Shown: piece after piece, positions 5,304-12,170 of the stretch
Layout: the number at the start of each line of letters is the position of its first letter
Numbering within the stretch: the first letter of the stretch is position 1
Assembly: GCA_000431275.1 (NCBI GenBank)
Contig: HF989241.1
Location: 28,873 to 41,107, forward strand
From: Prevotella sp. CAG:755
Lineage (GTDB): Bacteria; Bacteroidota; Bacteroidia; Bacteroidales; Bacteroidaceae
DNA: 12,235 nucleotides
Direction: 5' to 3'
Notes under the pieces: generated by a model
The model's database searches: none
Seen by the model: the letters and a program-made list of their open reading frames with translations, nothing else
What the model was told of the DNA's origin: nothing
Position numbers and translations under genes: made by a program

Positions 5304-7079
5304 TCAGTCTCCGAAAAATTGCTTCCAGTCGTCCTTTTTCCCCCGACGAGCTGTGGAACGGTCCTTGGCGTCACGCTCTTTCTTCTGGCCATAGCCGCCA
5401 CGGCCACGTTTCGGGCGTTCGAAGCCCCCTCCGCCCTGTTCGCGGTCGGCATAGTCCACGACGACTTGCCGCTTGCCTACCATGGCGCGTGACATCTTGC
5501 GCATGACAAGCTGGGCGTGCTCTTCGGGAACCTCGAAAAAGGAGCAGTTCGTCAAGAGGTCTATGCGGCCTATCTCAATCTGCCCTTTGACGTAACGATT
5601 GACGAGGTTGATGATTTCACGGGCGTAGAAGTTGTCGCGCTTTCCCAAATTGAGGAAAAGCCTTGTATATCCGGGTTCTGCCTCACGGGGACCGCGTTCA
5701 TGCTGACGGCGGGCCGGACGTTCGGCCGCCTCCTTGCGCTTGCGTCCTTCGGCCGGTTCGACAATCTCGGGGGCATTGGCGTAATACTGCAAGAAGCGTC
5801 CGAACTCCCGGCTCACTATGCGCTTAATCAGGTCCTCCTTCGTGAGCCAGTCGAGCTTGCGATAGATTTCAGGGAGGAAGGGGGCGATCTGCTCCTCGTC
5901 TACGGCAATACGTTCCAGTTCGTCCATCACGTGATACAGTTGCTTGGTGCAGATTTCCCGAGGCTCCGGCAGGACGCCGCGGTCGAACGCCTTGCCGATC
6001 GTGCGCTCGATCTGTTTTACCTTTCCCTTCTCGCGGAGGTGGATGATGCTGATGCTGGTCCCACGACGGCCGGCCCTGCCTGTACGGCCGCTGCGATGGG
6101 TGTAGTTCTCGACGTCATCGGGCAGGCCATAGTTGATGACGTGCGTCAGTTCCTCTACGTCGAGGCCACGTGCGGCTACGTCCGTGGCCACGAGGAGCTG
6201 CGTACGGTGTTGCCGGAACTTCTGCATGGTCAGGTCTCGCTGCGCCTGTGAAAGGTCGCCGTGCAACGACTCGGCATTATAACCGTCCTGGATCAGCTTG
6301 TCGGCCACCTCCTGTGTCTCTGCACGTGTCCGGCAAAAGATGATGGCGTAGATGCCTGGATAGTAGTCGACCACGCGTTTCAGAGCGAGGTACTTGTCTT
6401 TCGCGTGAACGAGGTAGTAAACATGGTTGACGTTCTCGGCCCCCTCGTTGCGCGACCCGACGACGATTTCCTTGTGATCGTGAAGATAGTTGGTAGCGAT
6501 GGCCTCTATCTCCTTACTCATCGTGGCGGAGAAAAGCAGGGTATTACGGTCGGTCGGTACGCCAGCCAAAATTTCGTCTATACTCTCCGAAAAGCCCATA
6601 TTGAGCATTTCGTCGGCCTCGTCGAGCACCACGTTTTCCACTGCGTCAAGTTTGGCTACACCGCGTTTCATCAGGTCGATGAGGCGGCCCGGCGTGGCTA
6701 CGATTACTTGCGCCCCGCGTTTCAGGGCTCGGATTTGGCTTTCAATACTGGAACCGCCGTAGACAGCAACGACCTGCAAACCGTCGATATAGCGGGAATA
6801 ATCTTTCAGGTCACCCGCGATTTGCAGGCACAGCTCGCGGGTCGGGCTGAGGATGACGGCTTGCGTGTGGTGCTGTGCCGGGTTTACCTTTTGCAGCACG
6901 GGCAGGCCATAGGCCGCCGTCTTGCCGGTACCGGTCTGCGCCAAGGCGATGACGTCGTTGCCCGAACCGAGCAGATAGGGAATCACTTCTTCCTGTACGG
7001 GCATCGGAGTCTCGTAGCCCATTTCTTTTATTGCGCGGCGCAGCTCCTCGCTGACGCCCAGCTCTTCAAATGTTTTCAA
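5304..7079 (-). CDS. DEAD-box ATP-dependent RNA helicase with DbpA-type RNA-binding domain
   Basis: A 591-residue cytoplasmic RNA helicase of the DeaD/CsdA type, which unwinds RNA duplexes in ribosome assembly, mRNA turnover or cold adaptation. All motifs are present: Q motif (FEEL to PVQ, 4-29), AQTGTGKT (47-54), PTREL (79-83), TPGR (129-132), DEAD (153-156), SAT (184-186), ATDVAARGLD (298-307) and HRSGRTGRAGR (328-338). A charged linker (about 440-468) leads to a DbpA-like RNA-binding domain (about 470-545). A Gly/Arg/Lys-rich tail (548-580) follows. The start at 7079 fits the Q motif and lies behind a promoter at 7113-7143. The outer-membrane protein gene follows within 3 bases, so the two should share a transcript, an odd pairing with no obvious functional reason. 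Confidence 0.96.
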   Translation of the reverse strand: MKTFEELGVSEELRRAIKEMGYETPMPVQEEVIPYLLGSGNDVIALAQTGTGKTAAYGLPVLQKVNPAQHHTQAVILSPTRELCLQIAGDLKDYSRYIDGLQVVAVYGGSSIESQIRALKRGAQVIVATPGRLIDLMKRGVAKLDAVENVVLDEADEMLNMGFSESIDEILAGVPTDRNTLLFSATMSKEIEAIATNYLHDHKEIVVGSRNEGAENVNHVYYLVHAKDKYLALKRVVDYYPGIYAIIFCRTRAETQEVADKLIQDGYNAESLHGDLSQAQRDLTMQKFRQHRTQLLVATDVAARGLDVEELTHVINYGLPDDVENYTHRSGRTGRAGRRGTSISIIHLREKGKVKQIERTIGKAFDRGVLPEPREICTKQLYHVMDELERIAVDEEQIAPFLPEIYRKLDWLTKEDLIKRIVSREFGRFLQYYANAPEIVEPAEGRKRKEAAERPARRQHERGPREAEPGYTRLFLNLGKRDNFYAREIINLVNRYVKGQIEIGRIDLLTNCSFFEVPEEHAQLVMRKMSRAMVGKRQVVVDYADREQGGGGFERPKRGRGGYGQKKERDAKDRSTARRGKKDDWKQFFGD

Positions 7080-7112
7080 GTTGTTTGGGAATTAAATATA
7101 CAAGTGCGGCTG

Positions 7113-7143
7113 CAAAGTTACTGTTTTCCAAAGGAATAACAGA
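7113..7143 (-). promoter_or_regulatory. Promoter of the helicase gene
   Basis: On the minus strand TAACTTTG (7120-7113) matches the -7 box perfectly. TCTG (7143-7140), 19 bases upstream, differs from the -33 TTTG by one base. Transcription would start about 25-30 bases before the ATG at 7079. The 99-base gap after the wbqC-like gene has no clear terminator, so some read-through into the helicase gene is possible. Confidence 0.6.
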
Positions 7144-7178
7144 AGATTCGACAGAAAATCGTATTTCTCCGGCGAAAA

Positions 7179-7940
7179 TCAGGAAACCGGCATGGCGGAC
7201 GCGACGCAGCCATCGCGAAGCACAAGACGGGCTTCGGGTCCCATGTTGAAAAGCAAGTCGACTATGCTCAGGTTAGGCAGGAAGCCCTGACGCTGCGCGA
7301 AAACCTGGTAGTAAGGCACAGCGGAAAATGCGGTATCGGCCTCGTAAGACTGCTTGGGGCGGATGGACTCGCGCAGATCGGTGACAGTCAAGCCGGACTC
7401 TGCGCCCGTTCCTTCTGTCAGCCGTCCCGTAAGTTCTATCAGCCGACCTGATTTTTCTATCAGCCGTCCTGTCATTTCTATCAGCCGTCCCTCACCGGCC
7501 GATGCGTCGAGATAAGACGCAGTCGTTATGACTGGCGTGTCCAGCGCCAGCAATGCGCACACAGTGCGCCGCAGGCCATCGTTGAAGTCGACGAGGAAGT
7601 CGAACCGCCGCTCATAGAAATGACGGAAATCGTCGGCATAGTATTCGAAATAGGGACTGTTTTCGTACGCACTGGTGAGGGCTTGCCAATGAAGGTGACG
7701 CCAGTTGCCGTGGTCGCTGATCCGCACGTCGCAGGTCGGCGTGTGGGGCGACGGACGGTTCTCGACAGGTACCGTGAGGGGGAGCGGACCGCCAGGACCG
7801 GCTATGACACAACGGTTGCGGTAGGTCTGCTTGACATAGTGGTCGTGACGCTCCTCGACAACGCAGTCGGCAGCATAAATCTTGGTATAATACTGCACCG
7901 GAGCCAGGTAGGCCGAAGTGAGCAGGACGGCATTTGTCAT
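7179..7940 (-). CDS. WbqC-like family protein with an in-frame repeat insert
   Basis: A 253-residue protein of the WbqC-like family (PF08889), whose biochemical role is unsettled and which has been linked to surface polysaccharide loci. Typical motifs: LLTSAYLAPVQYYTKIY (6-22), RNRCVIAGPGGPLPLTVPVE (41-60), WRHLHWQALTSAYENSPYFE (80-99), FLVDFNDGL (115-123), SIRPKQSY (192-199) and PYYQVF to FNMGPE (209-235). Between the FND block and RPK block lies an insert of four heptapeptides (151-178): GRLIEMT, GRLIEKS, GRLIELT, GRLTEGT. Its DNA is the 21-base repeat found between genes elsewhere in the window. Without the insert and its flanks the protein would be about 210-220 residues, which I recall as the usual size. 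The start ATG overlaps the stop of the upstream lepB paralogue by 4 bases. Confidence 0.85.
   Translation of the reverse strand: MTNAVLLTSAYLAPVQYYTKIYAADCVVEERHDHYVKQTYRNRCVIAGPGGPLPLTVPVENRPSPHTPTCDVRISDHGNWRHLHWQALTSAYENSPYFEYYADDFRHFYERRFDFLVDFNDGLRRTVCALLALDTPVITTASYLDASAGEGRLIEMTGRLIEKSGRLIELTGRLTEGTGAESGLTVTDLRESIRPKQSYEADTAFSAVPYYQVFAQRQGFLPNLSIVDLLFNMGPEARLVLRDGCVASAMPVS
7413..7496. repeat. 21-base-period repeat cluster C, four units inside the wbqC-like gene
   Basis: Four direct units start at 7413, 7434, 7455 and 7476, each exactly 21 bases, each opening TTCTGTCAGCCG or TTCTATCAGCCG (plus strand) and followed by a variable half. The array matches the consensus TTCTRTCAGCCGTCCYG closely and is the best-preserved cluster in the window. 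Because 21 is a multiple of three, the minus-strand frame of the gene stays open. Differences between units include synonymous and non-synonymous changes, mostly in the variable half. Confidence 0.9.
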
Positions 7941-8629
7941 AGCGGAAGGAAGAAACGGTCAGTACGGAAACGGCGTCCCACGTGCAGGCTGTCGTTGAGA
8001 GAATAACTCACGCAGAAGGCGCGCCCCACAAGAGCCGACGCGGGAACAAGACCGTAGCCCAGGCTGCCAGAAAGCCAATAATAGTCCTGCCGGAAGCAGA
8101 CACTGTCCAGACGGTGTCCGTCAAAGCGCAACGCACTGTCCGACACAAGCACCACGTGGAGGCTTTCGTGGCGACGGAGGGTGTTCCAAAGCAAACGGGC
8201 GTTCCAAGCCGTTACGCCGACACGGCTGCCAGCACCCGGAACCGGTATGGGGCGGGCGTCTGTCGTCGTGCGCCCCGGAAGCAGCGTACAACGCCGGACG
8301 TCGAGCCAGAGCGTGTCGCCGGGCACGGCCACTACTCGTCCGACCCGGACGGGACGACGGTCGGCCGGACCGTAGAGCGAAGGATCGTAAAACGCCACAT
8401 ATTCACCACGGACAGGCTGACCGGAACCCACACGGCTGTACCCCCACCACCGTTCGCCCGGCACACGCCAACCATAGGCCATACGGTTGACTAGGACACG
8501 GTCGCCCGCACGAAGCGCATCGCCGTCCGTGTCGGTCACCCGATATTGCGTGACAAACAGGCAGCGCACGACCACGGCCAAAAGCAGGGCCGTGAGCAAC
8601 AGGGAGAGTATCGTCAGCGTGCGGCGCAT
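7937..8629 (-). CDS. Signal peptidase I paralogue, catalytic residues lost
   Basis: A 230-residue S26-family protein with one N-terminal membrane segment (about 5-24) and the conserved fold elements ALRAGDRVLVNRMAYG (38-53), YVAFYDP (77-83), GRVVAVPGDTLWLD (97-110) and QDYYWLSGS (181-189). Aligned with the neighbouring LepB on its GD and VPGD motifs, the catalytic Ser (94 in LepB) corresponds to Thr34 within VTDTDGD, and the catalytic Lys (243) to Gly97. The GDNRDNSADSR box is shortened to SGSLGYG. It therefore looks unable to cleave signal peptides and may be a partner or regulator of LepB. It lies 63 bases after lepB and overlaps the wbqC-like start by 4 bases, so it is part of the operon and is not a decayed pseudogene: the frame is intact over its full length. 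Confidence 0.85.
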   Translation of the reverse strand: MRRTLTILSLLLTALLLAVVVRCLFVTQYRVTDTDGDALRAGDRVLVNRMAYGWRVPGERWWGYSRVGSGQPVRGEYVAFYDPSLYGPADRRPVRVGRVVAVPGDTLWLDVRRCTLLPGRTTTDARPIPVPGAGSRVGVTAWNARLLWNTLRRHESLHVVLVSDSALRFDGHRLDSVCFRQDYYWLSGSLGYGLVPASALVGRAFCVSYSLNDSLHVGRRFRTDRFFLPL

Positions 8630-8692
8630 TGTCTTTATGGTTTGTCGGGACGGAAAGTGTGGGCCTCAGCCGCCGGAACAAGTCGGAACGGC

Positions 8693-10114
8693 TCAGACGT
8701 CGCCCACCCACTTCAACAGGCGGTCCCAACGTACGTGGCCATCAAACCAGCCATAGTCGGGGTCGAGCGAGAGCCAGATGAAGAGAGGCTTACCGACGAC
8801 ATGGTCCTCGGGCACAAAGCCCCAGAAACGGGAGTCGGCCGAGTTGTCGCGGTTGTCACCCATCATCCAATAATAGTCCATGCGGAAGGTGTAGCTGTCT
8901 GTGCGTTGGCCGTTGATGTATATCTGTCCGTCTTTCACTTCAAGGCGATTGCCTTCATAAACGCGGATGGGGCGTTCGTAGATGGGCAGGTTGTCGAGCG
9001 TGAGACGGAGGGTCTCACCTTTGGCAGGAATCCAGACGGGACCGTAGTTGGCTGTAGTCCAACCCGTCACTTTGTTCTGCGGATAGAGGGCTACGCCGTA
9101 GCCTTCGGTCGGGCTGATGGAGGCTACAAGGTCCGGGCGCGATTTGAGCGTCGCTAAGTTGGACTTGGTCAGTGGCATGACGCGCGTCATGCCATCGGCA
9201 GACGCCGAACGCGACAGGTCTTCCATCGAGATGCCCAGGCTGCGTATCATGTCTTCGGGCAGTCCGGCGCGAAACGTCACCTCGTAGAAATACTGCACAT
9301 CGGCATGGTCGGGATTGAGCCGCCCGTCAAGATAAACGGCGTTGTCCTTGATTTGAAGCGTCTGGCCGGGCAGCCCCACACAACGCTTGACATAGTTTTC
9401 GCGGCGGTCAGTCGGCCGGCTCACCACCTCTCCGAACTCGACGGGGTTCTGCGTGATGTAGTCACGGCCGGCGGCATAACGGCGCCGGAAGACGTCCTGC
9501 TGCGCCTCGTAGGACATAGAGGCCGTCACGGTGTCGGGCACGAGTTCCGCACCTATCTGATAGACCATGCCATAAAAGTCCTGATCCTGATAGTTGAGCG
9601 CCACAGTGTCGCCGGCAGGGTAGTTGAACACCACGATGTCGTTGAGCTTGACCTCTCCCAGCCCATCAACACGACGGTAGTCCCAATGAGGATTTTCGAG
9701 ATAGCTCTTGCAACCGAGTCCGGGTATGGTGTGTTGGGTCAGGGGGAGCGACAGGGGCGTCTGGGGTATGCGCGGACCATAGCTGAGCTTGCTCACGAGC
9801 AGGTAGTCGCCGGTGAGAAGGGTCTTTTCGAGCGACGAGGAGGGAATGACGAAGTTCTGGAAAAAGAACTGGTTGAGGAAGTAAATCGCCACAAAGGCGA
9901 AGACAATCGCGTCGACCCAGCCCATGGCCGCACGGGCCGTCTTGTTTTTCAGGTTCTTCCACCACGACCACGGGATAAAGCGTGTGATGTAAGCGTCGAT
10001 GATGAACGGCACGACGATCAGCCCCCACCACGATTCAACCCAATAGAGGAAGAGAAGGTAAAGGGCTGTATAAACGACGCACTTTACGATGGAGGATATC
10101 TTGACAGGTTTCAT
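8693..10114 (-). CDS. lepB: Signal peptidase I
   Basis: The membrane-bound serine protease that removes signal peptides from exported proteins on the outer face of the inner membrane. The 473-residue protein has two hydrophobic segments near the start (about 9-25 and 28-44) and a third (about 68-88) leading directly to the catalytic Ser box VIPSSSLEKTLLTGDYLLVSK (89-109, Ser94 by alignment to PSGSMEPT). The Lys base is in NYVKRCVGLPGQTL (240-253, Lys243), and the last box is MMGDNRDNSADSRFWGFVP (417-435). It is much longer than the E. coli enzyme because of extra membrane segments and a large insert between the Lys box and the last box (about 265-405); I recall long LepB proteins of this kind from other Bacteroidales. 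It follows dapB after 14 bases. Confidence 0.95.
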   Translation of the reverse strand: MKPVKISSIVKCVVYTALYLLFLYWVESWWGLIVVPFIIDAYITRFIPWSWWKNLKNKTARAAMGWVDAIVFAFVAIYFLNQFFFQNFVIPSSSLEKTLLTGDYLLVSKLSYGPRIPQTPLSLPLTQHTIPGLGCKSYLENPHWDYRRVDGLGEVKLNDIVVFNYPAGDTVALNYQDQDFYGMVYQIGAELVPDTVTASMSYEAQQDVFRRRYAAGRDYITQNPVEFGEVVSRPTDRRENYVKRCVGLPGQTLQIKDNAVYLDGRLNPDHADVQYFYEVTFRAGLPEDMIRSLGISMEDLSRSASADGMTRVMPLTKSNLATLKSRPDLVASISPTEGYGVALYPQNKVTGWTTANYGPVWIPAKGETLRLTLDNLPIYERPIRVYEGNRLEVKDGQIYINGQRTDSYTFRMDYYWMMGDNRDNSADSRFWGFVPEDHVVGKPLFIWLSLDPDYGWFDGHVRWDRLLKWVGDV

Positions 10115-10128
10115 CGCTTCGGCCGGAG

Positions 10129-10884
10129 TTAGAAATTGAACAAATCGCTCATCGTGAGCAGGCCGGAGTGGACGGCGGTGAACTCAGCAGCCAGGACGGC
10201 GCCCAAGGCGAAGCCACGACGCGAATGGGCGTCGTGAGTGATGGTGATGGCGTCGGCCTCGCTGTCATAGCAGATGCTGTGGATGCCCGGGACCTCGCCA
10301 CGGCGGATACTGTTGATGCGCAAGGCGTCGGCGGGGGTGTCTTTCGTGCCTTCGACAGAGCCGTCGGCATGGCGGAACTCGCCCTTGACCCAACGGTCCT
10401 TGCGCTCGAGACGGGCGACGATGTCCTCGGCCAGCGTGATGGCCGTTCCGCTCGGCGCGTCGAGCTTATGGACGTGATGCACTTCTTCCATCGTTACGTC
10501 GTACTCGGCGAAACGGTTCATAATCGAAGCGAGGTATCGGTTGACAGCACTGAATATCGCCACGCCAAGTGAGAAATTGGACGCCCAAAAGAGCGTGTGC
10601 CCCTCCTCGGTGCAGAGACGGCGCACGTCATCGCCGTGTTCGGCCATCCAGCCCGTGGACCCGCTCACCACCTTTACACCATGCGAAAAGGCACGCAGGT
10701 AGTTGGCGTAAGCAGCCGTCGGAGTAGTGAACTCAATCGCGACGTCAGCGGCGGCAAACGCCGGGCTGTCGAAGTCTTCCTGATTGTCGAGGTCGATGAT
10801 GCACGTGATCTGATGTCCGCGCGCTTTTGCTATCTCTTCGATCATACGGCCCATCTTGCCGTATCCTATCAATGCAATTTTCAT
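10129..10884 (-). CDS. dapB: 4-hydroxy-tetrahydrodipicolinate reductase
   Basis: A cytoplasmic NAD(P)H-dependent reductase of the lysine and meso-diaminopimelate pathway, acting after DapA. The 251-residue protein has the Rossmann start MKIALIGYGKMGRMI (1-15, GxGxMG nucleotide loop), EFTTP (51-55), GSTGW (75-79), ASNFSLGV (101-108), the catalytic EVHHVHKLDAPSGTA (134-148, with His136/137 and Lys140) and RRGEVPGIHS (194-203). The start at 10884 is chosen because the Rossmann strand begins there and a promoter box lies 22 bases upstream. The frame stays open upstream as far as 11235, but that stretch reads through the repeat cluster and into queG and is not protein-like. Its length is slightly shorter than the E. 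coli enzyme, as I expect for Bacteroidota. Confidence 0.95.
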   Translation of the reverse strand: MKIALIGYGKMGRMIEEIAKARGHQITCIIDLDNQEDFDSPAFAAADVAIEFTTPTAAYANYLRAFSHGVKVVSGSTGWMAEHGDDVRRLCTEEGHTLFWASNFSLGVAIFSAVNRYLASIMNRFAEYDVTMEEVHHVHKLDAPSGTAITLAEDIVARLERKDRWVKGEFRHADGSVEGTKDTPADALRINSIRRGEVPGIHSICYDSEADAITITHDAHSRRGFALGAVLAAEFTAVHSGLLTMSDLFNF

Positions 10885-10905
10885 GAGAGTGACAGATTTA
10901 CCGCA

Positions 10906-10937
10906 CAAAGATAGTTTTTTTTTTCGAGGCGTACCCA
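10906..10937 (-). promoter_or_regulatory. Promoter of the dapB-lepB operon
   Basis: On the minus strand TATCTTTG (10913-10906) is a perfect -7 box, preceded by a run of ten A. At the expected -33 position stands TGGG (10937-10934), a poor match, so the upstream A-tract may compensate. Transcription should begin near 10900, about 15-20 bases before the dapB start codon, and cover dapB, lepB, the paralogue and the wbqC-like gene. Confidence 0.58.
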
Positions 10938-10983
10938 TTTCGCCACGGATTATGGCCAAACGACTGTTTTCACCGACGGATTT

Positions 10984-11058
10984 CAGCCGGACTGTCCCTC
11001 TGAAAACGGGACGGCTGACGGTTTTTCCTGTCAGCCGGATAGGAATTTCTGTCAGCCG
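10984..11058. repeat. Repeat cluster D, direct and inverted copies
   Basis: CTGTCAGCCG occurs at 11028-11037 and again at 11049-11058, exactly 21 bases apart, with a partial copy CAGCCG at 10984-10989. An inverted copy CGGCTGAC lies at 11012-11019 and can pair with GTCAGCCG at 11030-11037, with GG/CC inside and T5 in the loop. It is the only cluster in the window with a clear inverted pair. It lies between queG and dapB, upstream of the dapB promoter. Confidence 0.75.
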
Positions 11059-11133
11059 TCCGGGAAACCCTATCCCTGCGATTGGAAAATCCGGCACGCC
11101 TGTCGTTCCACCACGAGATGCGAAACGCCACAC

Positions 11134-11152
11134 CCGCACGTACTGCGTGCGG
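11134..11152. other. Perfect 7-base-pair hairpin after queG
   Basis: CCGCACG (11134-11140) and CGTGCGG (11146-11152) form a perfect stem around TACTG. It lies 28 bases after the queG stop, but no T-run follows on the minus strand, so it is only a possible end-of-transcript structure. The remaining bases of the 295-base gap hold repeat cluster D and the dapB promoter and show no gene. Confidence 0.4.
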
Positions 11153-11179
11153 CACGGCGGCCGGACAACATCTCCGGTA

Positions 11180-12148
11180 TCACTCCGACAGCGTAGCGCT
11201 GGCATCGCCGCCCTCACGGACAGCCAGGACGGCATCGATGTTGCGGCGGAGGCCCTCGAACTTGGCGCGCTTGACAGCGCTGCCGCGGAAGAGGCGCCGA
11301 TAGTCGTCGGGGGTGAGCCGCGCCCATGCCTTGGGCGTCATCGCAAGGAAGTCGTCCGAGGGGCGGAAGTCGGGCACGGTGGTCGGCACGGCGTGGCGGT
11401 TGTGCGGACAAGCCTGCTGACAACGGTCGCAACCGTAAAGGCAACGCCCCATGGCAGCCCCCGTACCGGGCGGCAGTGGACCGCGGTTTTCAATGGTCAG
11501 GAAGGAAAGGCAGCGGCGGGCGTCGAGGCCATGCCTGGGGTCGAGGGCGCCCGTCGGACAGGCCGACAGACAGGCGCGGCATGAGCCGCAACCGTCGGGG
11601 ACGGGGCGGTCATAAACATCGGCAGGGATCGTAAGGATAAGTTCAGCCAAAAAGAAATAACTGCCGCAGCCAGGGATGATCAGCTGGGCGTTCCGCCCCC
11701 ACCAGCCTATGCCGCAGCATACAGCCCAATAACGCTCGTCGACAGGACCGGTGTCGCAGAACCCGCGCCCCAATTCGTCGGGCGCGAGGCCGGCGTCCGA
11801 GGCCAGCTCGGCAAGCAGGCTGCGAAGACGGGAACGGACGACATCATGATAGTCGCGGCCATAGGCGTAAGCCGCGAAGTCGAAAGCCTGCGGACGGCAG
11901 GCCGGGTAATAATTCAAAGCCAGACTGACCACCGTGCGGGCTCCGGGCACGACACTGCGGGGGTCTGCGCGCATGGCGGCATGGCGGACAAGATAGTCCA
12001 TCGAGGCATGGCGGCCGTCGGCAAGCCATCGGGCAACGTCAGCCTGGCGGCGAGCGTCGACTGGACCAGCCTCGGCAAGGCCGCAGGCATCGAATCCATG
12101 ACGGCGGGCAGCAGCCTTGACAAGGGAAGCGGAAAGGATGGAAGCCAT
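11180..12148 (-). CDS. queG: Epoxyqueuosine reductase
   Basis: A cobalamin- and iron-sulfur-dependent cytoplasmic enzyme that converts epoxyqueuosine to queuosine at the tRNA wobble position. The 322-residue protein shows the family core: FCDTGPVDERYWAVCCGIGW (130-149, with Asp132 at the presumed catalytic acid position), WGRNAQLI (150-157) and GSYFFLAELIL (162-172). Two [4Fe-4S] clusters are expected from C187-x2-C190-x2-C193-x3-C197 and C240-x2-C243-x3-C247, with C213 in DARRCLSFLTIE. The end carries the usual VKRAKFEGLRRN (292-303). It stops soon after this, without the HEAT-like repeats of longer QueG proteins. The start at 12148 lies 22 bases after the preceding gene, so co-transcription with it is likely. 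Confidence 0.96.
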   Translation of the reverse strand: MASILSASLVKAAARRHGFDACGLAEAGPVDARRQADVARWLADGRHASMDYLVRHAAMRADPRSVVPGARTVVSLALNYYPACRPQAFDFAAYAYGRDYHDVVRSRLRSLLAELASDAGLAPDELGRGFCDTGPVDERYWAVCCGIGWWGRNAQLIIPGCGSYFFLAELILTIPADVYDRPVPDGCGSCRACLSACPTGALDPRHGLDARRCLSFLTIENRGPLPPGTGAAMGRCLYGCDRCQQACPHNRHAVPTTVPDFRPSDDFLAMTPKAWARLTPDDYRRLFRGSAVKRAKFEGLRRNIDAVLAVREGGDASATLSE

Positions 12149-12170
12149 GACTGCGACGAGGCTATACGGT

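Noticed and set aside
5517..7139. Two long plus-strand open frames (244 and 292 codons)
   Set aside because: Both are antisense to the DEAD-box helicase gene, which has every helicase motif.
7413..7496. CRISPR array
   Set aside because: Units of 21 bases lie directly end to end with no room for spacers of usual length, only four are present, and the array is inside a coding gene with no cas genes nearby.
7937..8629. Pseudogene of lepB
   Set aside because: The frame is complete, the overlap with the next gene is tight, and structural motifs away from the active site are kept, so a retained inactive paralogue fits better than decay.
10885..11235. N-terminal extension of dapB by up to 117 codons
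   Set aside because: The extension runs through repeat cluster D and the dapB promoter and overlaps queG. The Rossmann strand begins at the ATG at 10884.
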